A program made the translations under genes and the position numbers. The notes below the pieces were generated by a model. The model did no database searches. It saw only the letters and a program-made list of their open reading frames with translations, and was not told where the DNA came from. DNA of 64,000 bases from Oscillospiraceae bacterium (GTDB lineage: Bacteria; Bacillota; Clostridia; Oscillospirales; Oscillospiraceae): positions 1 through 64,000 of the forward strand of contig JAAWQX010000006.1 in NCBI GenBank assembly GCA_022800755.1, given 5' to 3'. How positions within the stretch are numbered: position 1 is the first letter of the stretch; each line of letters starts with the position of its first letter. Shown one piece after another: positions 1-9,938 of this stretch.

Positions 1-59
1 GAGAGAACCGGCGTTCCATTCCGATTCTTTTCAAGTTCCCTTTTTCTGGTGCTTAAAAG

Positions 60-260
60 CTTTTAAGCTTTCTTACATTGTTTAATTTTCAAGGTACACC
101 CACGCTGTTACCAGCGGAACCACATTATAACCCGCCGCGAAGTATTTGTCAACAATTTTTTACGAAAAATTCATTTCTTTGAAAGGATTGTTGTCTTCAA
201 GGCGTGCCCCGCGGGACAGCTTTGTTACTATACCACCAGCGCAGCGTAAAGTCAAGCATT
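60..260 (-). promoter_or_regulatory. Tandem sigma-A promoters plus probable rRNA-operon leader (16S expected just outside the left edge)
   Basis: Minus strand: TTGACT-N17-TATAGT (255..227) and TTGACA-N17-TATAAT (152..124), followed by GTACCTTGAAAATTAAACAATG, resembling the Firmicutes pre-16S leader/ITS 'CCTTGAAAACT(A/G)AACAA' box; no ORF downstream inside the window. Confidence 0.6.
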
Positions 261-303
261 TTTTCTCAAAAAATTCAATTTTTTACAGGAAGCGCTTTCC
301 GCC

Positions 304-1179
304 TTACCGCACGGTATTTTCCAGCACCCCGATCCCGTCGATCTCGCAGCGGATCACATCGCCGGGCCGCATATATTTTCCCGGGGTAAAGCCCATACCC
401 ACGCCGGAGGGCGTGCCCATAGCAATGATGGTCCCCGCCTTAAGCGTCATCCCCCGGCTCAACTCATGGATCACCACATCAATATTGGTAATCATCAACT
501 CGGTATTGCTGTTTTGCCGCAGCTCCCCATTGAGATACGCCCGGATCCCCACCTTCGGCAGCCAGGGCAGCTCATCCCGGGTAACGATCCACGGCCCAAT
601 GGGGGTAAAACCATCCAGGCTCTTCCCGAAATACCACTGCTGATGCCGGGACTGGAGGTTGCGCGCACTGACATCATTTAAAATAGTATACCCAAAGACA
701 TACTCTTTGGCCGCAGCAAGGGGAACATGCTTCGCGTCCTTACCGATAATGACTGCCAGTTCCACCTCATAATCGAGACTGTCCACAAGATCAGAATGGC
801 TGTCGATCTCCCCGAACGGGTCCACCGCCGCGTCCACGCGCTTCCCGAAATAAATGGTATTGGTACCGCTGGCGTCATAGACAACATCGGACTTCACCGT
901 CTCGTCCCGGTGCTCCAGATAGTTCACGCCCAGGCACAGCACATCCTGTTCCGGGTGCTTGATGGGTGCGAGCAGCCGGCAATCCGCGAACGGGACCCCC
1001 GCCGCCGCATCGACTTTAGACAGCAAACTCGCCGGGACCTCTCCGCCCAGCTCACGGATCAGCGCGGTCATATCCCCCGCCCGGTACCCCAGCACGCTCG
1101 CGGGCACGACTTTCGCCGGGTCCGTCCCGATCAGGCCGACCTGCACCGCGTCATTATAATTGTAAGTGACCAGCTTCAT
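304..1179 (-). CDS. Fumarylacetoacetate hydrolase family protein
   Basis: FAH-fold signature: LCLGVNYLEHRDE, DYEVELAVIIGKDAKHV, GYTILNDVSARNLQ, GTPSGVGMGFTPGKYMRPGD. Confidence 0.88.
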   Translation of the reverse strand: MKLVTYNYNDAVQVGLIGTDPAKVVPASVLGYRAGDMTALIRELGGEVPASLLSKVDAAAGVPFADCRLLAPIKHPEQDVLCLGVNYLEHRDETVKSDVVYDASGTNTIYFGKRVDAAVDPFGEIDSHSDLVDSLDYEVELAVIIGKDAKHVPLAAAKEYVFGYTILNDVSARNLQSRHQQWYFGKSLDGFTPIGPWIVTRDELPWLPKVGIRAYLNGELRQNSNTELMITNIDVVIHELSRGMTLKAGTIIAMGTPSGVGMGFTPGKYMRPGDVIRCEIDGIGVLENTVR

Positions 1180-1182
1180 GTC

Positions 1183-1758
1183 TTATTCTCCCCGATTCCC
1201 CAAAATCTTGATATCTCCCACAATGGGCAGTTTTTTCATTTTTCCGCTCATGGCATTACCGAAGCCCTTAAACACATTCACCAATGTGAACACCCAGCCG
1301 AAGGTACTGATCATCCAGCCGAAAAACGGGACAATCCCGCAGATAGAGCACAGCACCGAAAACAGCAGCAGCGCAATGGACTGGTTAGCATGGAAGCGCA
1401 CAAACGGAGAATTAGGCTTCAAAATCAAAGGAAGTATCACCATCGGCCCCAGATAGCCCAGGGCGCTGAGCATTTTATTATCCTCCACATCCTGATCCAA
1501 GGGCGCTTCCGTTTCATAGCGGGCGTAGGGCTCCTGCCGCGGCCGGGATTCCCCGCTGGTCCGCTGTTCATTTTGGGTATAGCCGTAGTGATAAGTCTGC
1601 GCGCCTTGTGTCGGAGCCTTCTCCGCGCCGCTTTGCGGCCAGGCCTGCCGTTCGGCCTGCTGTGCGGACTCCGCCGCGCCGATCTTCAATTTCCCGCAGG
1701 CCGGGCATTTCAAAGCCGAATCCGGGATATAGGACCCGCACTTGGAACAATAGCTCAT
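1183..1758 (-). CDS. Zinc-ribbon membrane protein (DUF4870/Tic20-like)
   Basis: N-terminal MSYCSKCGSYIPDSALKCPACGK zinc ribbon and C-terminal TM region KPNSPFVRFHANQSIALLLF; start trimmed to the MSYCSKC Met. Confidence 0.7.
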   Translation of the reverse strand: MSYCSKCGSYIPDSALKCPACGKLKIGAAESAQQAERQAWPQSGAEKAPTQGAQTYHYGYTQNEQRTSGESRPRQEPYARYETEAPLDQDVEDNKMLSALGYLGPMVILPLILKPNSPFVRFHANQSIALLLFSVLCSICGIVPFFGWMISTFGWVFTLVNVFKGFGNAMSGKMKKLPIVGDIKILGNRGE

Positions 1759-1888
1759 GATACCACCTTCTGTTGTATAGATGGAGACAGTATAGCATCC
1801 CATCCGCCGATTTGCAACACAAATTCCCCGCATAACCCAACAAAACAGGCGGCCACCTTTGCATCGTGACCGCCCGGTAAACAGGACA

Positions 1889-2653
1889 TTATTTCAAGAC
1901 CGTCCGCTTGTCATTGACCTTTCCCAAAGCGTAGGCGCATAAGATCAAAACCGCTGTGGCGGCGACATTCCCCCAAATATTATCATTAACGATGAAAATG
2001 CCCGACAACGAATTTACAATGCAGTGAAACAGTACACAAAGCCATACGCTGCCCGTATTTTTTCGGATACTTGCCAAAGCAAAGCTCAATCCCAATACAT
2101 TGATCCCAAACGCGAAATAATTATGCCCATACTGGCCTACTCCCTGTATGTAAAACAAAGGCAGATGCCACAGCCACCAAACAAAGCTGACGATGATGGT
2201 TGATACCGTGAACGAAAACTTTTTCTCCAATTCCGGCTGAAACACATACCGCCAGCCGGCTTCTTCCAATCCGCCCCCCGCAAGCATCATAGGCACCATA
2301 AAAATGATGGCGAACACAGGCGCGCCGCTTTCAAATCCCGAAATCAGGCATTGGGGCGCGATAAACAAAACCGCCATCACCACTACCGCAACGTAGGACA
2401 GGACACCGTGCTTCACATCAAAAATATTTTTTAACCAGTCCTTCACGCCTGCGACCTGCCCGTTGCGCTTCAACGACAAATAGGAAGCGATCGTAGGCGA
2501 CCACCCGCCCAGCAGGTACGGCACATACAGCAATTTGTTATCATTGAGTGAAATTCCGCTGAAGCTAAATCCCAGGCATATCCCCCAGCAGATCAACATG
2601 ATCAAAAAGGTAAAACCCAAATAATTTTTGTTTAGCTGACTCATCGTTCTCAT
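1889..2653 (-). CDS. CPBP-family intramembrane glutamic endopeptidase
   Basis: EEAGWR motif and WWLWHLPLF in a multi-TM protein. Confidence 0.8.
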   Translation of the reverse strand: MRTMSQLNKNYLGFTFLIMLICWGICLGFSFSGISLNDNKLLYVPYLLGGWSPTIASYLSLKRNGQVAGVKDWLKNIFDVKHGVLSYVAVVVMAVLFIAPQCLISGFESGAPVFAIIFMVPMMLAGGGLEEAGWRYVFQPELEKKFSFTVSTIIVSFVWWLWHLPLFYIQGVGQYGHNYFAFGINVLGLSFALASIRKNTGSVWLCVLFHCIVNSLSGIFIVNDNIWGNVAATAVLILCAYALGKVNDKRTVLK

Positions 2654-2807
2654 ACGCTCCTCACATTCCAATCGACCGGGCCGATTATACCATGGTTCGG
2701 CGCGCAAAACAAGTCATTTTCACGGCCTTGCCGCCCGTACGCCTGATTGACAGCCCGCGCCAACCATGCTACAATTAAACAAAAACATAACTCCGGAGGA
2801 ACCACCA

Positions 2808-3164
2808 ATGCCGACTCCCAAGCAAGTGCTGTGCGCGTGGGTAGACGCGTTCAACCGCCACGATGCAGACGCCATCGTCAGCTTGTACCACGACGCTGCG
2901 GTCAACCATCAAGTCGCGAACGACCCGGTGGTCGGGATCGACGCGATCCGGGAGATGTTCACCGCGGAATTCGCCGAAGCCGGCATGACCTGCATCGTGG
3001 AAAACATATTTGAGGACGGCCAATGGGCCATCCTGGAATGGCGGGCCCCACTCGGTCTGCGCGGCTGCGGATTTTTCCATGTAGTCAACGGAAAGATCCT
3101 GTTCCAGCGGGGATATTGGGACAAACTCTCTTTCTTAAAGCAGCACGGCCTGCCCATTGAGTAA
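2808..3164 (+). CDS. Nuclear transport factor 2 / SnoaL-like protein
   Basis: WVDAFNRHDADAIVSLYHDAAVNHQVANDPVVGIDAIREMF pattern; ATG with upstream GGAGG. Confidence 0.75.
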   Translation: MPTPKQVLCAWVDAFNRHDADAIVSLYHDAAVNHQVANDPVVGIDAIREMFTAEFAEAGMTCIVENIFEDGQWAILEWRAPLGLRGCGFFHVVNGKILFQRGYWDKLSFLKQHGLPIE

Positions 3165-3187
3165 CCAGATCCGCCGATTTGCAGCAC

Positions 3188-3213
3188 AAAACCCCGCCTT
3201 CCGGCGGGGTTTT
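3188..3213. terminator. Rho-independent terminator (bidirectional)
   Basis: AAAACCCCGCC-TTCC-GGCGGGGTTTT. Confidence 0.8.
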
Positions 3214-3215
3214 CC

Positions 3216-3878
3216 TCAAGAGCAGAACCGATGTTTCCCGATGGTAATAATCAGCGGCCTTGACCAGATCCACTTACTGGTGGCGGTAACGGGATTAAAA
3301 TAATAGATGGCCCCACCCGTGGGGTCAGACCCGGCCATAGCGGCCCGGGCGGCCTTATAGGCGCTGTCGGCCACAGGCTCATAAAACTGCCCGTCCTGCA
3401 AGCAGGTAAAGGCCCCCGCCTGATAGATGACCCCGGACATGGTGTTGGGGAACGACGGATGCCGCACCCGGTTGAGCACCACTGCTCCCACGGCCACCTG
3501 CCCGTCATACGGCTCCCCCCGTGCTTCCGCGGAAATGAGCCTTGCCAGCAGTTCTACATCACCGGAAGCCGCCCCGGTCTCGCCGGAGATCCCCAGCGCC
3601 GCCAGTGTCGCCGGCCCGACCTTCCCATCCGGATCCAGCCCGTTTTTCCTCTGGAATTTCTTCACCGCGGTCTCGGTCCCGGTCCCGTAGACCCCGTCCA
3701 CCGCGCCGGAGTAATAGCCCCAGTCCCGCAGCTTGGTCTGGATCTGCGTCACCGTCTGACCGCTGGAACCCTTCTTATAAGTCTGCGCCGCAACACTTTG
3801 CGCCACGGCGATGACCAGCAGGTTCACCGTGAACACGACCACCAACGCAAGGCAGAGTTTTCTTCGTTCTTTGGACAT
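3216..3878 (-). CDS. Cell wall hydrolase, peptidoglycan-binding + SleB-like
   Basis: PG_binding_1 (GSSGQTVTQIQTKLRDWGYYSGAVDGVYGTGTETAVKKFQ) followed by SleB-type (LARLISAEARGEPYDGQVAVGAVVLNRV). Confidence 0.88.
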   Translation of the reverse strand: MSKERRKLCLALVVVFTVNLLVIAVAQSVAAQTYKKGSSGQTVTQIQTKLRDWGYYSGAVDGVYGTGTETAVKKFQRKNGLDPDGKVGPATLAALGISGETGAASGDVELLARLISAEARGEPYDGQVAVGAVVLNRVRHPSFPNTMSGVIYQAGAFTCLQDGQFYEPVADSAYKAARAAMAGSDPTGGAIYYFNPVTATSKWIWSRPLIITIGKHRFCS

Positions 3879-3961
3879 AAAAAGGCTCCTTCCACACTTT
3901 TTGTTAGTGTCTGAAGAAGCCAATTTGTTATGCGAGACAAATCATGCCGGTATTTCCAGCA

Positions 3962-5722
3962 TTATACTTCCTTCGCCTTTTCCGCGATCTCTTTCAAAAT
4001 CATCGCCGCGAACGCATCAAAGGGCATCACGCCCTTATCCCCGCCGGACCGGGTACGCACGGACAAATTGCCCGCCTCGGCCTCCTTATCGCCCACCACG
4101 AGCATATACGGGATTTTCTGCATCTGCGCCTCGCGGATCTTATACCCGATCTTCTCATTGCGCAGATCGGTCTCCACCCGGACGCCAAGCGCGTCCAGCT
4201 TCGCCGCGACGCTCTCGGCATATTCATTCACCCGGTCGGTAATGGGCAGCACTTTCACCTGCACCGGTGCCAGCCACGTGGGGAACGCCCCGGCGAAATG
4301 CTCGGTAATCACGCCGATGAAGCGTTCGATAGACCCCAGCACCACCCGGTGGATCATCACCGGTCGGTGCTTCTGCCCATCCTCGCCGGTGTACTCCAGT
4401 TCAAACCGCTCCGGCAGCTGGGAATCCAGCTGAATGGTGCCGCACTGCCAGGTCCGTCCGAGAGAATCCGCCAAATGGAAGTCCAGCTTCGGCCCGTAAA
4501 ACGCGCCGTCGCCCTCGTTGACCACAAAGGTCTTCCCCATTCCCGTGATAGCGTCTTTCAGAATATCCTGGTTCCGCTCCCATTCCTCCACGGTGCCGAT
4601 GTGGTCCTCCGGCATGGTGGACAGCTCGATCTCATACTCCAGCCCGAACGTAGAATACACCTCGTCAAACAGCCGCACAGTCTCCTGAATGACGTCCTTC
4701 ATCTGCTCCCGCGTCATGAACACATGGGCATCGTCCTGATTAAAGCACCGCACCCGGAACAGCCCGTGCAGCGCGCCGGACAGCTCGTGCCGGTGGACCA
4801 AACCGACCTCGCCCACCCGCAGCGGCAGGTCACGGTAAGAGTGCGGCTCGCTGGCATACACCAGCATCCCGCCGGGGCAGTTCATGGGCTTGATGGCAAA
4901 ATCCACATCGTCGATGACGGTGGTGTACATATTCTGTTTATAGTGGTCCCAGTGCCCGGACCGCTCCCAAAGCTGCCGGTTGAGCATAATCGGCGTGGAG
5001 ATTTCCACATACCCGTACTTCTTATGCACCTGCCGCCAGTAATCCATCAAAGTATTTTTCAGCACCATACCTTTCGGCAGGAAGAACGGGAACCCGGGTC
5101 CCTCGTCCCGGAGCATAAACAGCCCCAGTTCCTTGCCCAGCTTCCGGTGGTCGCGCTTTTTGGCCTCTTCCAGCATATTGAGGTACGCTTCCAACTCCGT
5201 CTTATTGGGGAAGCAAGTCCCATAGATCCGCTGGAGCATCTTCTTATTGGAATCGCCCCGCCAGTACGCGCCGGTGACATTCATCAACTTAATGCCGTTG
5301 CCCTTGATGCGCCCCGTAGAATCCAAATGCGGCCCGGCGCACAGGTCGGTAAACTCGCCCTGCTTGTAAAAGCTGATGACAGCGTCTTCCGGCAGGTCGT
5401 TGATGAGTTCCACCTTATACGGCTCGCCCTGTTCTTCCATGAGCTTCAGCGCCTCCGCCCGGGGCAGTTCAAACCGCTCGATTTTCAGCTTTTCCTTGCA
5501 GATTTTCCGCATTTCGGCTTCCAACTGCTCCAAGGTCTCCGGGGTAAAGGTCGTCTCGCAGTCGATATCATAGTAAAACCCATCGTCGATGGCCGGCCCG
5601 ATGGCCAGCTTCGCGTCCGGGTACAGCCGTTTAATGGCCTGGGCCAGCACATGGCTTGCGGAGTGGCGGTAAGTATCCCGGTACTCCTTGTTTTCAAAGC
5701 TGAACTGATTTTCTTCGGACAT
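3962..5722 (-). CDS. thrS: Threonyl-tRNA synthetase lacking the N-terminal TGS domain
   Basis: HSASHVLAQAIKRLYPDAKLAIGPAIDDGFYYD editing domain, class II core (NCPGGMLVY, HRHELSGALHGLFRVR), C-terminal anticodon domain; trimmed to the MSEEN start. Confidence 0.95.
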   Translation of the reverse strand: MSEENQFSFENKEYRDTYRHSASHVLAQAIKRLYPDAKLAIGPAIDDGFYYDIDCETTFTPETLEQLEAEMRKICKEKLKIERFELPRAEALKLMEEQGEPYKVELINDLPEDAVISFYKQGEFTDLCAGPHLDSTGRIKGNGIKLMNVTGAYWRGDSNKKMLQRIYGTCFPNKTELEAYLNMLEEAKKRDHRKLGKELGLFMLRDEGPGFPFFLPKGMVLKNTLMDYWRQVHKKYGYVEISTPIMLNRQLWERSGHWDHYKQNMYTTVIDDVDFAIKPMNCPGGMLVYASEPHSYRDLPLRVGEVGLVHRHELSGALHGLFRVRCFNQDDAHVFMTREQMKDVIQETVRLFDEVYSTFGLEYEIELSTMPEDHIGTVEEWERNQDILKDAITGMGKTFVVNEGDGAFYGPKLDFHLADSLGRTWQCGTIQLDSQLPERFELEYTGEDGQKHRPVMIHRVVLGSIERFIGVITEHFAGAFPTWLAPVQVKVLPITDRVNEYAESVAAKLDALGVRVETDLRNEKIGYKIREAQMQKIPYMLVVGDKEAEAGNLSVRTRSGGDKGVMPFDAFAAMILKEIAEKAKEV

Positions 5723-5734
5723 AATTTTTCCCTC

Positions 5735-5991
5735 CTGTGATGTAACGGGGCAAAAACAAAATGCTTCACCCCTGAGTATGTCAGGGGTGAAGCAAAATAT
5801 ACTCCACGGTTCCACCCTGCTTGCGGTTTTGTAAAACCGCCGCTCGTGACCGCTGTAACGGGCGGACCCGTCCTGTTCCTCACAGGCGGCTCGGGAGCGG
5901 TAGACTGCGCATTCCCCGCAGGACACTTTCAGCAAGCGTGCCCCTCTCTGCCCGTTTCGTGCGCGTCCGTCTCCGTCAAAGCCGGTTTGAC
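5735..5991 (-). ncRNA. T-box leader (riboswitch) of thrS
   Basis: Minus-strand GCAGGGTGGAACCGTGG T-box sequence, followed by terminator GCTTCACCCCTGA-CATAC-TCAGGGGTGAAGC with a T-rich tail; structured upstream leader. Confidence 0.88.
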
Positions 5992-5997
5992 AACAGC

Positions 5998-6026
5998 AAT
6001 ATAGCACCCCGCGGAAAAAAAGTCAA
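5998..6026 (-). promoter_or_regulatory. Sigma-A promoter of the thrS T-box leader
   Basis: TTGACT-N17-TATATT on the minus strand. Confidence 0.65.
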
Positions 6027-6029
6027 GAC

Positions 6030-6212
6030 TCATTTCTTTTCCTGCTCGTCCTCCCATAGCATATACATTTCCTCCGCTTTCCGCTGGGCCAATTGCAGAT
6101 GCAGCCCCGCGTTGGAAAAATCCTGCTGGTACATTTTCTCCAGCGCCTCGCTCATGGAATTGAACAGGAAATAATAAAGTGTTTTATAAATGTTATCATC
6201 ACTTTCAAACAT
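6030..6212 (-). CDS. Small hypothetical protein
   Basis: ORF with RBS-like AAGAGG upstream of MFESDDNIYKTLYYFLFNSMSEALEKM; divergent from XRE gene. Confidence 0.55.
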   Translation of the reverse strand: MFESDDNIYKTLYYFLFNSMSEALEKMYQQDFSNAGLHLQLAQRKAEEMYMLWEDEQEKK

Positions 6213-6244
6213 AATTAGAATTCCTCTTTCAAGTTGATAATTCA

Positions 6245-6266
6245 ATTATAAATACGAATTTATAAT
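6245..6266. promoter_or_regulatory. Perfect palindrome, putative XRE operator
   Basis: ATTATAAAT-ACGA-ATTTATAAT between divergent genes. Confidence 0.5.
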
Positions 6267-6344
6267 ATGTCAACACGTATTTCAACTTTGACCTATGTTT
6301 TGTTTTCTGGATTTCTCCATATCCTAAAGTTATGGAGGTGGCTT

Positions 6345-6674
6345 ATGAAACCAGATTACAAATTGATTGGCAAACGAATTGCTAAGCGCAGAAAATATCT
6401 TGGATTAACGCAAGCACAAGTTGAAGAAGCCGCGGATATCGGCGATAAATATTTGTCTGTCATTGAGCGTTCAAAGTCCATCCCCTCTCTGGAAGTCATC
6501 ATGCGTTTAGCCCTCGCGCTGGACACCACGCCGGACGAATTTTTAGTCGGCGCGGCCCAGTATGAAAATGACGAATGGAAAAACGTCGCGGAGCTGCTCC
6601 GCCCCATGGACGAAAAGCACCTCGCCTTAGCGAAAAGTCTCTTAACCTGGCTGTCCGAACAGGACTTAAAGTAA
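6345..6674 (+). CDS. XRE-family HTH transcriptional regulator
   Basis: IGKRIAKRRKYLGLTQAQVEEAADIGDKYLSVIERSKSIPSLEVIMRLALALD. Confidence 0.88.
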   Translation: MKPDYKLIGKRIAKRRKYLGLTQAQVEEAADIGDKYLSVIERSKSIPSLEVIMRLALALDTTPDEFLVGAAQYENDEWKNVAELLRPMDEKHLALAKSLLTWLSEQDLK

Positions 6675-6689
6675 CCCCGCGCCGCGGCG

Positions 6690-6766
6690 AGTACGATTTC
6701 GGACTAATGCGACGCTGCAAAGTACGATTTCGGACCAATCCCCACGTTTTCAGTACGATTTCGGAC
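6690..6766. repeat. Three 15-bp direct repeats at exact 31-bp period
   Basis: AGTACGATTTCGGAC at 6690, 6721 and 6752. Confidence 0.9.
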
Positions 6767-6777
6767 CTATCCATAAC

Positions 6778-6809
6778 AAAAAACCGCCGCTCCAAGAGAG
6801 GCGGTTTTT
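6778..6809. terminator. Rho-independent terminator
   Basis: AAAAAACCGCC...GGCGGTTTTT. Confidence 0.75.
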
Positions 6810-6818
6810 CATTTCCCA

Positions 6819-7913
6819 TTACACATTAAATCGAAACAGCGTCACATCGCCGTCCTGCATGATGTACTCTTTTCCCTCGGACCGAACCAGCCCTTTTTCC
6901 TTCGCGGCGTTCATGGACCCGCAAGCCTTCAAATCGTCAAACGCGACGATCTCCGCCCGGATAAAACCCCGTTCAAAATCGGTATGGATTTTCCCCGCCG
7001 CCTGGGGAGCCTTGGTTCCCCGCCGGATGGTCCAAGCCCTGCATTCATCAGGCCCGCAGGTCAAGAAGCTGATCAGCCCCAGCAGTGTGTAAGAGCATTG
7101 GATCATGCGGTCCAGGCCGGATTCCGTCATGCCGAGTTCTTCCAAAAACATGGCCTGTTCCTCGCTGTCCAGCGCCGCGAGTTCTTCCTCGATGCGGGCG
7201 CAAATGGGCAAAACCTGGGCGTTTTCCCCGTCCGCGATGGACTTTACCGTCTGGTAATACGCGTTGTTTTCATAGTCCACAACGCCGGCTTCGTCCATAT
7301 TCGCGGCGAAAATGATGGGCTTCAAAGTCAGCAAATCGCTGGTACGGATGAGGTCCAGATCGTCTTCGCCGCAGTCGTAGCTGCGGGCGGATCTTCCGTT
7401 GTTCAAATGGTCCAACAGGCCTTGAAAAACCTCGGCTTCGTGGGCAAATTTCTTGTCCCCGCCCTTGGCCGCTTTGTTCGCCTTGTCGATGCGGCGCTCT
7501 ACCATTTCCGCGTCGGACATGATGAGTTCCAGGTCGATGGTCTCAATGTCCCGCCGGGGGTCCGTGGAGCCGTCCACGTGGATGACATTTTCGTCGTCAA
7601 AGCAGCGCACCACATGGACGATGGCGTCTGTGGAGCGGATGTTGTCCAAAAACTTATTGCCCAATCCCTCGCCCTTGGAAGCGCCTTTCACCAGGCCCGC
7701 AATATCCACAAATTCAATCACCGCGGGCATCAGTTTTTTGGGCTGGTACATGTCCGCTAAATAGTCCAGCCGCGCGTCCGGCACGCTTACCATGCCTACG
7801 TTTGGCTCGATGGTGCAAAAGGGGTAATTGGCCGATTCCGCCCCGGCGTTGGTGATGGCGTTGAATAAAGTGGACTTCCCCACATTGGGCAAGCCGACGA
7901 TTCCTAATTTCAT
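6819..7913 (-). CDS. ychF: Redox-regulated ATPase YchF (Obg-like GTPase family)
   Basis: [43 protein letters not shown]-like C-terminus. Confidence 0.95.
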   Translation of the reverse strand: MKLGIVGLPNVGKSTLFNAITNAGAESANYPFCTIEPNVGMVSVPDARLDYLADMYQPKKLMPAVIEFVDIAGLVKGASKGEGLGNKFLDNIRSTDAIVHVVRCFDDENVIHVDGSTDPRRDIETIDLELIMSDAEMVERRIDKANKAAKGGDKKFAHEAEVFQGLLDHLNNGRSARSYDCGEDDLDLIRTSDLLTLKPIIFAANMDEAGVVDYENNAYYQTVKSIADGENAQVLPICARIEEELAALDSEEQAMFLEELGMTESGLDRMIQCSYTLLGLISFLTCGPDECRAWTIRRGTKAPQAAGKIHTDFERGFIRAEIVAFDDLKACGSMNAAKEKGLVRSEGKEYIMQDGDVTLFRFNV

Positions 7914-7970
7914 TCTCTTTTCTCTCTCCTTACAGCACGGCAAAGGGGCAAATGCTGCCCCTTTGCGATC

Positions 7971-9902
7971 TTATTCTTCCGGTTTCGGCTCTTCCTGCGG
8001 GGCATCCACGCCCTCGAACAGGGAAATGCGCTTCGCGGCAGGCTCGATGGTGCCGTCCTGCTTTACCGGCAACTGCTTGTGCTCGCAGATGTAGGCAAAG
8101 TCCTCGCCCTCCATGTTCTCATGGACCAGGAGGTAATCCGCTACCATGCGCAGTTCGGCTTCGTGCTCTTTCAAAATCGATTCGCAGCGGGCGTAGGCCT
8201 CGTCGAATATCTTCTTGACCTCTTCGTCGATGATCGCCGCGGTCTCTTCGGAATAGCTCTTGGTCTGGCCGAAGTCACGGCCGATGAAAATGCTGTGCTC
8301 GGAGGAATCGTAGCTGATGGGGCCAAGCCGGTCGCTCATGCCGTAGACCGTCACCATGCTCCGGGCGATCTGGCTGGCGTGCTGGATGTCCCCGGACGCG
8401 CCGGTGGAGATGTCGTCCAGAAACAGGGATTCCGATACCCGGCCGCCCAGGGCCATGACGATGTTTTCAAACATCTCGCTTTTGGACGTGAAGGATTTAT
8501 CCTCGTCCGGGCGGAACAGGGTGAAGCCGCCCGCGCCGCCACGGGGGATGATGGTGATATAGTGCACCGGGTCCGTGTTGGGCAGGTAGCGGCCCGCGAT
8601 GGCGTGGCCCGCTTCGTGGTACGCCGTGAGGCGGCGCTCCTTCTCGGAGATCACCCGGCTTTTCTTTTCCGGACCCATCTCTACCTTTAAGATCGCCTCG
8701 TCGATGTCCTCCTGCATGATGAACTTCCGCTTCCGGCGGACTGCCAGGAGCGCGGCTTCGTTCAGCAGGTTTTCCAGGTCCGCGCCGGTGAAGCCCGGCG
8801 TGCCCCGGGCGATGTTTTTCAGGTCTACGTCGTCGCCAAGGGGCTTGCCCCGGGCGTGGACTTTCAGGATGGCTTCCCGGCCTACCACGTCGGGCACGCC
8901 CACGTAGATGCGCCGGTCGAAACGGCCGGGACGCAGCAGGGCGTTGTCCAGGATGTCTGCCCGGTTCGTGGCCGCCATGACGATGACACCGGAGTTGTTT
9001 TCAAAGCCGTCCATCTCTACCAGAAGCTGGTTCAGGGTCTGCTCGCGCTCGTCGTGGCCGCCGCCTAAGCCGCTGCCGCGCTGACGGCCAACCGCGTCGA
9101 TCTCGTCGATGAAGATGATGCAGGGGGCTACTTTCTTCGCCTGCTCGAACAGGTCACGGACGCGGGACGCGCCCACACCGACATACAGCTCCACGAAATC
9201 GGAGCCGGAAATGGACAGGAACTGCACGTTGGCTTCCCCGGCCACGGCACGGGCCAGCAGGGTTTTGCCGGTGCCCGGAGGGCCTACCAGCAGTACGCCT
9301 TTCGGGATCCGGGCGCCCACTTCCGCGAAGTCCCGGGGATTTTTCAGGAAGTCTACCAGTTCCTCTAACTCGGCTTTTTCCTCATCCGCCCCGGCTACGT
9401 CCGCGAAGGTCACGCGCTTCGCGCCGTCTACTCCCACGCGGGTCCGGGCTTTGCCGAATTTCCCAACGCCGGGCGCGCCGCCGCCGGCTTTGTTCATCAT
9501 CATATACGTCACGCCCAGCATGAGCGCCACCAGCAGCAGGTACGGCAGCATACTCATCCAAAACGGCATCACGAAGCCGACCCGGTAGTCGTACTCCGTC
9601 AAAATGCCCCGGGCCTTCTGCGCATCGATCACGGGGCCGAGCTTCTCATTGAACAGGTCTACGTCGTACAGCTCGTACTCTACCGTCTCGTCGGAATCCC
9701 GCAGCTCCAGCAGCAGGTTGCTCCCCTCTACTACGAAGGATTCTACCTTTTCCTGCTGGAACAGGTCCACGATGTCACTGAACTGGTATTGGGTGCTCAC
9801 GTTGCTGGCGCTCGTCCACGTATAGACCGCCGCCAGCAGGATCACCAGGATCAGCACGTAAAAGGCAACGTCCCTTGTGCGTTTGTTTTTTGGATCCATC
9901 AA
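7971..9902 (-). CDS. ftsH: ATP-dependent zinc metalloprotease FtsH
   Basis: Two TMs, [24 protein letters not shown] zinc motif. Confidence 0.97.
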   Translation of the reverse strand: MMDPKNKRTRDVAFYVLILVILLAAVYTWTSASNVSTQYQFSDIVDLFQQEKVESFVVEGSNLLLELRDSDETVEYELYDVDLFNEKLGPVIDAQKARGILTEYDYRVGFVMPFWMSMLPYLLLVALMLGVTYMMMNKAGGGAPGVGKFGKARTRVGVDGAKRVTFADVAGADEEKAELEELVDFLKNPRDFAEVGARIPKGVLLVGPPGTGKTLLARAVAGEANVQFLSISGSDFVELYVGVGASRVRDLFEQAKKVAPCIIFIDEIDAVGRQRGSGLGGGHDEREQTLNQLLVEMDGFENNSGVIVMAATNRADILDNALLRPGRFDRRIYVGVPDVVGREAILKVHARGKPLGDDVDLKNIARGTPGFTGADLENLLNEAALLAVRRKRKFIMQEDIDEAILKVEMGPEKKSRVISEKERRLTAYHEAGHAIAGRYLPNTDPVHYITIIPRGGAGGFTLFRPDEDKSFTSKSEMFENIVMALGGRVSESLFLDDISTGASGDIQHASQIARSMVTVYGMSDRLGPISYDSSEHSIFIGRDFGQTKSYSEETAAIIDEEVKKIFDEAYARCESILKEHEAELRMVADYLLVHENMEGEDFAYICEHKQLPVKQDGTIEPAAKRISLFEGVDAPQEEPKPEE

Positions 9903-9938
9903 GCGTTCACTTCCTTTTCCGGGGTCATTGCCCAGGGT

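Noticed and set aside
3944-5740. 598-aa plus-strand ORF
   Set aside because: Antisense to thrS in GC-rich DNA; low-complexity His/Arg/Gln-rich translation without domain signature. The same applies to many long opposite-strand ORFs (18946-20280, 20436-21512, 23675-25735, 51070-52428, 15526-16791, 60446-61357)
6690-6766. CRISPR array
   Set aside because: Repeats of 15 bp with 16-bp spacers, only three copies and no cas genes in the window
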